From JAIPEI01 sp041685835 (GTDB lineage Bacteria > Desulfobacterota > DSM-4660 > Desulfatiglandales > HGW-15), in contig JAWLEX010000001.1 in assembly GCA_041685835.1 (NCBI GenBank), forward strand, positions 11,794 through 75,793: 64,000 nucleotides of DNA. The letters are read 5' to 3'. This document shows positions 59,035-64,000 of the stretch, piece after piece (within the stretch, counting starts at the first letter, position 1; the number at the start of each line of letters is the position of its first letter). The position numbers were made by a program, and so were the translations under genes. The notes beneath the pieces were generated by a model that saw only the letters and a program-made list of their open reading frames with translations, made no database searches and was not told the origin of the DNA.

Positions 59035-59928
59035 ATGCAGCCCCGATCATGGACCATCAAAGGCATCTTGGAGGTTACCACCGCCTACCTTGAACAGAAG
59101 GGCGTCCCGGGCCCGCGGCTTGATGCGGAGGTCCTGCTGGCTCACCTGCTGGATTGCCGCCGCCTGGACCTGTACCTTCGCTTTGATCAGCCTCTGAGTG
59201 AAGAGGAGGTCGCCGGTTACAGGGATCTTGTGCGAAGGAGGGCGGGGCGGGAGCCCCTGCAGTACATCAGGGGCCGGCAGGAGTTCTGGTCCCTGGATTT
59301 CGAGGTGGCTTCGGGGGTACTCATTCCCAGGCCGGAGACCGAGGTCCTTGTGGAACAGGCCATGGCCCTTTTTAACGGGGGTGCAATCCCGGGCAAGGAG
59401 GCCCCGAAGGTTCTCGATCTGGGCACGGGATCCGGGATCCTGGCGGTCTGTGTGGCCCGTGAGATAAGCGGTGCCCGGATCTGGGCCAGCGACACCTCTT
59501 TATACGCCCTGGCCCTTGCACGGAAAAACGCGCGAACCCATGGAGTTGAGAATAGGATCAGCTTCGTGAGGGGAGATCTCCTGGCCCCGTTTCGAGAGGG
59601 AGGCACAGGGTTTGATCTCATTGTCTCCAATCCGCCCTATGTGGATTCCGAAGAATTGAACAGGCTGGGGCCGGAGGTGCGTGACTACGAGCCCAGGCAG
59701 GCCCTGGACGGCGGCCCGGGAGGGATGGAGGTCGTCAAGCGCATTCTGCGGGATGCGCCGGCATTCCTTTCTCCCGGCGGCCGGCTCCTTTTGGAGATGG
59801 ATCCGCGACAGATGGATGAGGCCTTTAAGACGGCCGAGGCGCTGGGCGCATATGACAATCCCGAGTCGATTCCAGACTACACACGGCGGCCACGAGTAAT
59901 CTCTCTCGAGAAGGGTGATGGGAGGTGA
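59035..59928 (+). CDS. prmC: Release factor glutamine methyltransferase
   Basis: 297-residue PrmC (HemK), which methylates the Gln of the GGQ motif in release factors. SAM-site VLDLGTGSGILAVCVAREI (about residues 123-141), glutamine-site FDLIVSNPPYVDSEELNRLG with the NPPY motif, and the N-terminal helical domain (RLDAEVLLAHLLDCRRLDLY). 32 bases after prfA, the usual linkage. Confidence 0.95.
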   Translation: MQPRSWTIKGILEVTTAYLEQKGVPGPRLDAEVLLAHLLDCRRLDLYLRFDQPLSEEEVAGYRDLVRRRAGREPLQYIRGRQEFWSLDFEVASGVLIPRPETEVLVEQAMALFNGGAIPGKEAPKVLDLGTGSGILAVCVAREISGARIWASDTSLYALALARKNARTHGVENRISFVRGDLLAPFREGGTGFDLIVSNPPYVDSEELNRLGPEVRDYEPRQALDGGPGGMEVVKRILRDAPAFLSPGGRLLLEMDPRQMDEAFKTAEALGAYDNPESIPDYTRRPRVISLEKGDGR

Positions 59929-60134
59929 AAAGGGTTTCCTTTTACGGGTGGTATCATTGGCGATTTCGCCTTGTCTCCCAAGATTAGAGACGACGCATTA
60001 TGTGGCAGACATTTCTCTCCGGCGGCAATTGGATCCATCTGCCTCTGCCCTGAACTCCTCATCAACTTGAAAAATCAGGCAGGGAAGGTCTGCGCAAAGC
60101 GGGTGCTTTCAAGTAACGCTCTTTTCTTATCATA
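59929..60134. other. Gap between prmC and the CHAT gene (convergent)
   Basis: 206 bases between converging genes. It holds a small ggcga-ttt-cgcc hairpin near 59960 and an AT-rich ctcttttcttatcatat stretch near 60118-60138. No gene or clear terminator is supported. Confidence 0.45.
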
Positions 60135-62732
60135 TCAGGGATTTCCCATGAAAACAAAGGCGCCCCAGTAACGCGGGGCCGGATGGCCGTAGCGATCGCG
60201 GGCGATTTCCATCTCTTTCAGGGCCGCGCTCCTCAGGGCGTCGCACCGATTCATTTTCCCGGAAAGAATATTCCGATAAAACCAGATCATCAACTCCCTG
60301 GTCTCTTTATCCGGCACGGGCCACATGCTCATCACGAGACTCCCGGCACCGGCCTGGGTAAACGCCCTTCTCAGCCCGAAAACCCCTTCGCCCCTTCTCA
60401 CCTCACCCTCTCCCGTATTGCATGCAGACATGACAACCATCTCCGTTCCATGCAGTCTGAGCCCGAGAATCTTTTCAGCCGTGACAACACCCGAGAGGTC
60501 CCATGAGCCCGGAGAGGTCAAAGCCCTGTTTGCTCCTGCGAGCACAAAACCCGATTGCATGAGTGGATTTGCGATCTGAATCCTTTTGGGAATCCGGGAA
60601 TCCTCCTTGACCGGTACGCTTATAATACCCCGCTCGGAAGCCCCGGGCCTGATCTCGATATCCCGGAGGAAAAACCCGTGCGTTGCAAGGTGGAGGATGC
60701 GAGGACCGGTGATCTGCCGAAGGACCTGTTCAGTTGCCCCATCACCGGTGAAAAGGTCGGCCGTAGCTTTTCCCAGGATTTCCTGAATGGTTCTCACCTC
60801 TTCAAGCGTCTCGGGGAGCCGATCAAATCGAAGCCCGCGCAGCGTGCCGTTTGGCATGTGGAGAAGAGCCTTTTTGGCAGAGGCTTCGTTTGGATATTGA
60901 CGGCTTTCATCCGCCGGGACGGCGTCAAAATCCGGATCCCCCAGGATGAGTGATTTGCCTTCCGCACGCCCTTTTTTCCCGAAGCCGAGGATGTCCCTTC
61001 CCGATGAGACATAGTTGAAGGTATACTCTTCAATAAGGAAGCCGCTTTCCGGTTTTCGGAAGACCTCAAAGGGAATCAGGTTGAGGTTGCCGTCAGGAGA
61101 TAAAAAAAGATGCCGTGCATTCCCCAGTTCCCGTTCGATGGGCTGGAAGACGTCGGCATAGAGGTGTTCCGCAAGCGAGGCCACGGCCTCACCCGTTCCC
61201 GAAAAATCCCTGGTGATTTCCCTTTTGAATCGCACAATCAAGTTATCAATACTATCGGCATCGCCCAGGTCCCTGATTTTCACTTCATCCGCCTTACCAG
61301 GCAAGAGGATAAAGGCCACATACCGGTCATGAGCCCAGTGGTCTTTCACATCCGCTTCAAAAAGAAAAGGAGTCAGGCGAACTATCTCCACCAATGCCTG
61401 TCCTTTGTCTCGGTCTAAAACGGCGGCGACGTTTCTGCTCCGGGCGTTTGCCGTTTCCAAATAAACTGAATAGGACCGGCTGAGACCGCTCAGTTCTCTT
61501 TCCAGGCTTTCCTTTTCGGCCCTCAGAAGTTCCAATTTCCGGCGGTACGCCGCCGTGCTCTTGCCGCCCGGTCCGGAAAAGGCCATTGCAGTCAGGTGGG
61601 AGCGCACATCAGACAGTCTTTGAAATGTACCGGATATGCTTTCATCACCTGAAAAAAGGGTCTCCTGAAACTGTTTTTGGACTTCCAGAATAATGCCCTT
61701 CCGCCTCAAAACAGTATTCAGCCCTTCCTCCAAAGCATGGGGGTATTCCGGTGTATTCAGGATGATAAGAGAAAGAAATACCTGCAGGTCCTCTTCGCTT
61801 TTCTTTACGAACTGAAGCTTCTGGGCCTCTGATGTAAAACCCTTCATGTGATCAATGGCGAGGAAGTCGATTTCCTGTGCCCTTTTAAGGAAAAGAAAGG
61901 CCTTTTCATAAAGACCTCGGGAAGCGTGGATCTTTCCCAGGAGAACCAGGGTATCGGCCAAGTGGGGGTGGGTGTCTCCAAGGGCATACTCCCCCAGCTC
62001 CAGGGCGGCTTCAGCCAGGGGCACGGCCGAGTCGATATCCCCCTCTTCATAATAAAGCCTTGCCAGGTTATTGAGGCTGATGACAAGGCCGTGAGGGTTT
62101 TCGTGAGCTTTTCGAAGTCTGACTGCACGCTGCAGCAGCTCTTCCGCTTTATCAAATCGACGAAGATGCAGGTCGATTTCGCCCAGTGTGTTGAGGGAGG
62201 TCGATACCATGAAATGATCCAGGCCTTCGAACCGCTCACGTATTTCAAGGGCCTTTACCGCATAAGGTTTTGCGGTCTCGTACTCGCCTTTGTTCATATG
62301 AAGCCTGGCCAGCAGCCCCAGGGTCGTCGCCGCCATGGAGCCGGCTTCTCTTCCAAGATCGCCGTAGAGCTTCAATGCTCGTCTGAGTGTGGTCTCGGCG
62401 TTTTCATAATCACCGAATGAGGTGTAGAGCCCCCCCAGAAGGTTGAGGCACACACCGACACCTTCATGATCCGGGCCCTTTTCTTTTTCCACAATCTCCA
62501 GGACCCTGACGGCCTGCGGAATGGCCTCTGCATACCTTCCCTGCTCATTGAGTTCATTGATCCGCCCGAGGAGGGCCGTGGCTTCCTCCCTGTCCTCTCT
62601 TTCCAGAACCACGGACTCCGGACTCCTGTCAACGGTCTTGCAGGCCACCGGCAGAAACAGGACCAGAAGAAGCGGAAAACGCACCAACCACTTTCCAGCC
62701 GACGCCGAAAACAGCTTTACGTGCCGCCCCAT
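60135..62732 (-). CDS. TPR-CHAT lipoprotein (caspase-like protease)
   Basis: 865-residue exported protein. A signal peptide with lipobox LVLFLPVACKTVD predicts a lipoprotein anchored in the envelope. About residues 45-320 are TPR units of the kinesin-light-chain type (VCLNLLGGLYTSFGDYENAE, LGLLARLHMNKGEYETAK, SLNTLGEIDLHLRRFDKAEE, LNNLARLYYEEGDIDSAVPL, DTLVLLGKIHASRGLYEKAF). A helical linker precedes the C-terminal CHAT domain (about 560-865) with catalytic His in ILHLATHGFFLRD and Cys in MVVMSACNTGEGEVRRGEG. CHAT peptidases are relatives of caspases and separase, and often act after a switch. Two exported partners lie upstream. GAGGAG supports the start. Confidence 0.88.
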   Translation of the reverse strand: MGRHVKLFSASAGKWLVRFPLLLVLFLPVACKTVDRSPESVVLEREDREEATALLGRINELNEQGRYAEAIPQAVRVLEIVEKEKGPDHEGVGVCLNLLGGLYTSFGDYENAETTLRRALKLYGDLGREAGSMAATTLGLLARLHMNKGEYETAKPYAVKALEIRERFEGLDHFMVSTSLNTLGEIDLHLRRFDKAEELLQRAVRLRKAHENPHGLVISLNNLARLYYEEGDIDSAVPLAEAALELGEYALGDTHPHLADTLVLLGKIHASRGLYEKAFLFLKRAQEIDFLAIDHMKGFTSEAQKLQFVKKSEEDLQVFLSLIILNTPEYPHALEEGLNTVLRRKGIILEVQKQFQETLFSGDESISGTFQRLSDVRSHLTAMAFSGPGGKSTAAYRRKLELLRAEKESLERELSGLSRSYSVYLETANARSRNVAAVLDRDKGQALVEIVRLTPFLFEADVKDHWAHDRYVAFILLPGKADEVKIRDLGDADSIDNLIVRFKREITRDFSGTGEAVASLAEHLYADVFQPIERELGNARHLFLSPDGNLNLIPFEVFRKPESGFLIEEYTFNYVSSGRDILGFGKKGRAEGKSLILGDPDFDAVPADESRQYPNEASAKKALLHMPNGTLRGLRFDRLPETLEEVRTIQEILGKATADLFTGDGATEQVLRQITGPRILHLATHGFFLRDIEIRPGASERGIISVPVKEDSRIPKRIQIANPLMQSGFVLAGANRALTSPGSWDLSGVVTAEKILGLRLHGTEMVVMSACNTGEGEVRRGEGVFGLRRAFTQAGAGSLVMSMWPVPDKETRELMIWFYRNILSGKMNRCDALRSAALKEMEIARDRYGHPAPRYWGAFVFMGNP

Positions 62733-62744
62733 TGGATCACTCCT

Positions 62745-63161
62745 CTAGCCCGCCAGGGATGCGGCCTCCATTCTATCCTGGGCCGCCTTCCTCATATTCT
62801 GAACATTGGCAAGTACCCTATCGAGTTTATTCGCATAAACCTTGTCCAGCTTTTTTCGGGAGAGGATAGAGATCTCGGATTCCACGTCATTGGCCTGTGC
62901 AATCAACTTGGCCAGGATATTTTCGGCCTCCTGGAGCAGCCTCTTTTTGCGATCCACGGACTCTTCTCTATCAAACCGGTCCATGACTGAATTGAATTGA
63001 TCAGCCAGGGATTGCACTTCTCCGGCGGCGTGAACGGCATCAGCTACTGATGTGGCCGCACTCCCACCCCCGCTTGCGTCTGCATACGAGTTCACAGGGG
63101 AGATCAAGACAAAGGTCAAGACCACCAGAGTGCAAATCGACCAAAGAATGTTTCGTTTCAT
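62745..63161 (-). CDS. Small exported coiled-coil protein
   Basis: 138-residue protein with a signal peptide (ICTLVVLTFVLISPVNSYA, cleavage after AYA/YADA). The mature part starts with Gly/Ala/Ser-rich sequence and then a long heptad-like helix: GEVQSLADQFNSVMDRFDRE, KKRLLQEAENILAKLIAQA, VESEISILSRKKLDKVYANK, LDRVLANVQNMRKAAQD. No family recognised. Gene spacing to the CHAT lipoprotein is 12 bases, so the two are co-transcribed. It could be a structural partner or a substrate of the CHAT protease; that is inference. Confidence 0.75.
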   Translation of the reverse strand: MKRNILWSICTLVVLTFVLISPVNSYADASGGGSAATSVADAVHAAGEVQSLADQFNSVMDRFDREESVDRKKRLLQEAENILAKLIAQANDVESEISILSRKKLDKVYANKLDRVLANVQNMRKAAQDRMEAASLAG

Positions 63162-63217
63162 TTTTTCCCCCTCATGGGCCTCAACGTTTCATGATTGCGG
63201 TTTAATTGGTGGAGGTA

Positions 63218-63640
63218 TTATCGCTCGCCCGTAGCCTCAATCCTCCATCGCCCGCCCTGTTTTATGAAGAGCGCCTCTACGGATTTAACAAATCTGGTAC
63301 CGTTTCGATTGTACCCGACCAGTACAAACCTGCCTGCGGCATCATCGTTAATAATACTGAGCTTCTTGAGGGATTGGACATTGTAGCGCATACCGTTTTG
63401 CCGCCACATGGGAATGCCGGTATTGGAAATCCAGCCCAATTCAGGAGAGTCATGAACGTAAATATCTTCAAAAAGTCTCAACTCGGCCTTATTGAGCGCC
63501 TCGCATCGTGCCACCATGAGCTCGTAAAGGGCCTTCTTGTCGGGTGTGTCGAGAAGATCGGTGTCCACCTTCTTCTCAACACATCCTGAAAGGAGTGTGG
63601 TCAAGCCTATCAGTATCACTGCCCGAATCACGTTTTTCAT
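63218..63640 (-). CDS. Small lipoprotein, NTF2-like fold suggested
   Basis: 140-residue protein with lipobox LTTLLSGCVEKKV at residue 20. The mature domain KKALYELMVARCEALNKAEL, then FEDIYVHDSPELGWISN, KLSIINDDAAGRFVLVGYNR and a final EALFIKQGGRWRIEATGER resembles the cone-shaped NTF2/SnoaL-like fold (last strand GGRWRIE), a binding domain. The assignment is by pattern only. AAGGAGGGA precedes the ATG at 63640. First gene of the three-gene exported set. Confidence 0.72.
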   Translation of the reverse strand: MKNVIRAVILIGLTTLLSGCVEKKVDTDLLDTPDKKALYELMVARCEALNKAELRLFEDIYVHDSPELGWISNTGIPMWRQNGMRYNVQSLKKLSIINDDAAGRFVLVGYNRNGTRFVKSVEALFIKQGGRWRIEATGER

Positions 63641-64000
63641 CGCGCATCCCTCCTTTGCGAAGAAATTGATTTATGGCCCCAAGCCTGTGTCTTTTTAGAA
63701 TGACACTAAGGCGGGCTATCGCCCGCAACCCGAAGTCAAGGAGCACTGGCACTAAGAACAAGCGCTTAGTTTGGTTTCTTCGGGATCGAAATCGCTATCG
63801 GGATCGAAATCGATTTCCTCCAATCCATAGACCCCGGAGTCTTCCTTCATACAGAGGTAGACATCAAGCTTTTCGTGTCCAGGTATCCTTTTATTCTCTT
63901 TCGATCCCGATCCCGATCCCGATCCCGATTTCGATTTCGATTTCGATTTCGATTATACCAACATCAACACTTCTTGTTTTTTCTGACAGCTTTTCAGAAG
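63641..64000. other. Gap at the window end, mostly a repeat
   Basis: 360 bases. The first 60 hold the upstream region of the small lipoprotein gene; the rest is copy 2 of the hexamer element and runs to the window edge. No gene seen. The short minus-strand frame 63576-63761 has no support. Confidence 0.6.
63700..64000. repeat. Dispersed element with GATCGG/GAAATC hexamer arrays, copy 2
   Basis: Reverse complement of the element at 19131-19420. It ends at the same outer sequence (tctgacagcttttcagaag). Its hexamer run has four gatccc and four gatttc units, against a different mix in copy 1. The second run (gatcgaaatcgctatcggg) and the ctttcgtgtccagg-like core are shared. The window ends close to the element's outer limit, so the true border may lie just beyond. 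Confidence 0.85.

Noticed and set aside
63900..63955. Hexamer run considered as a CRISPR array
   Set aside because: The units are 6 bases in direct tandem without unique spacers, so it is a simple-sequence repeat.

Overview
The window is about 64 kb of GC-rich chromosomal DNA from a sulfate-reducing bacterium, most likely a member of the Desulfobacterota (former Deltaproteobacteria). The decisive evidence is a dissimilatory sulfite reductase locus of the reductive type (dsrA-dsrB-dsrD, with dsrC and a dsrN/cbiA-type amidase next to it). Supporting evidence is a membrane pyrophosphatase and gene orders common in this phylum: ispE-tRNA-Gln-prs-rplY-pth, rho-rpmE-prfA-prmC and nfeD-slipin. I cannot name the genus. 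No phage, transposase, CRISPR array or plasmid function was seen, so this looks like core chromosome.

Layout. Positions 1-6402 hold a tetrapyrrole or metal uptake locus: the end of a TonB-dependent receptor, a CbiK-type chelatase, a BtuF/BtuC/BtuD-like ABC importer, then ExbB, ExbD and TonB. A lipid acyltransferase (minus strand) and a nitrilase-family amidase follow. Positions 8538-13990 are the sulfite reduction block: dsrC and dsrN on the minus strand, dsrABD on the plus strand, with recognisable promoters and terminators. Positions 14157-18950 carry a group of small, poorly characterised proteins: a TPR protein, a 108-residue protein and a YkgJ cysteine-cluster protein on plus; a possible kinase-like protein, a zinc-ribbon/HEAT protein, an acidic protein and an FmdB zinc ribbon on minus.

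From 19540 to 44426 the genes are mainly housekeeping: an ATP-grasp protein, YjbQ, PyrR, RNase III, an Elp3-like radical SAM protein, Era, a sigma-54 two-component pair, a second radical SAM protein, PurD, a SPOR lipoprotein, CoaBC, family 4 uracil-DNA glycosylase, NfeD and slipin, a Rho_N-like protein, IspD, HemC, fused CobA-HemD, UDP-glucose dehydrogenase, PurA and MnmG. From 44514 to 59928 come serA behind a perfect sigma-70 consensus promoter, a DUF1844 protein, a Do-type protease, the ispE-tRNA-prs-rplY-pth cluster, hppA, carD, an RluD-family enzyme and the rho-rpmE-prfA-prmC run. The window ends with a minus-strand set of three exported proteins headed by a TPR-CHAT (caspase-like) lipoprotein; this is the best candidate for an undescribed system.

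How the genes fit together. HemC and CobA-HemD make the siroheme precursor; a CbiK-type chelatase can insert cobalt (or iron) into sirohydrochlorin; DsrN is expected to amidate siroheme; DsrAB uses siroheme to reduce sulfite; DsrD stimulates DsrAB; and DsrC carries the sulfur product as a trisulfide. The pyrophosphatase can recover energy from the pyrophosphate released when sulfate is activated.

The intergenic DNA holds several dispersed non-coding repeat families. They include a roughly 290-base element with GATCGG/GATCGA hexamer runs (two full copies and one remnant), an inverted pair of about 77 bases flanking the permease-to-TonB genes, and four copies of a short 'gcgtctttgcg' element. 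All family assignments are from reading the translations; no database search was run.
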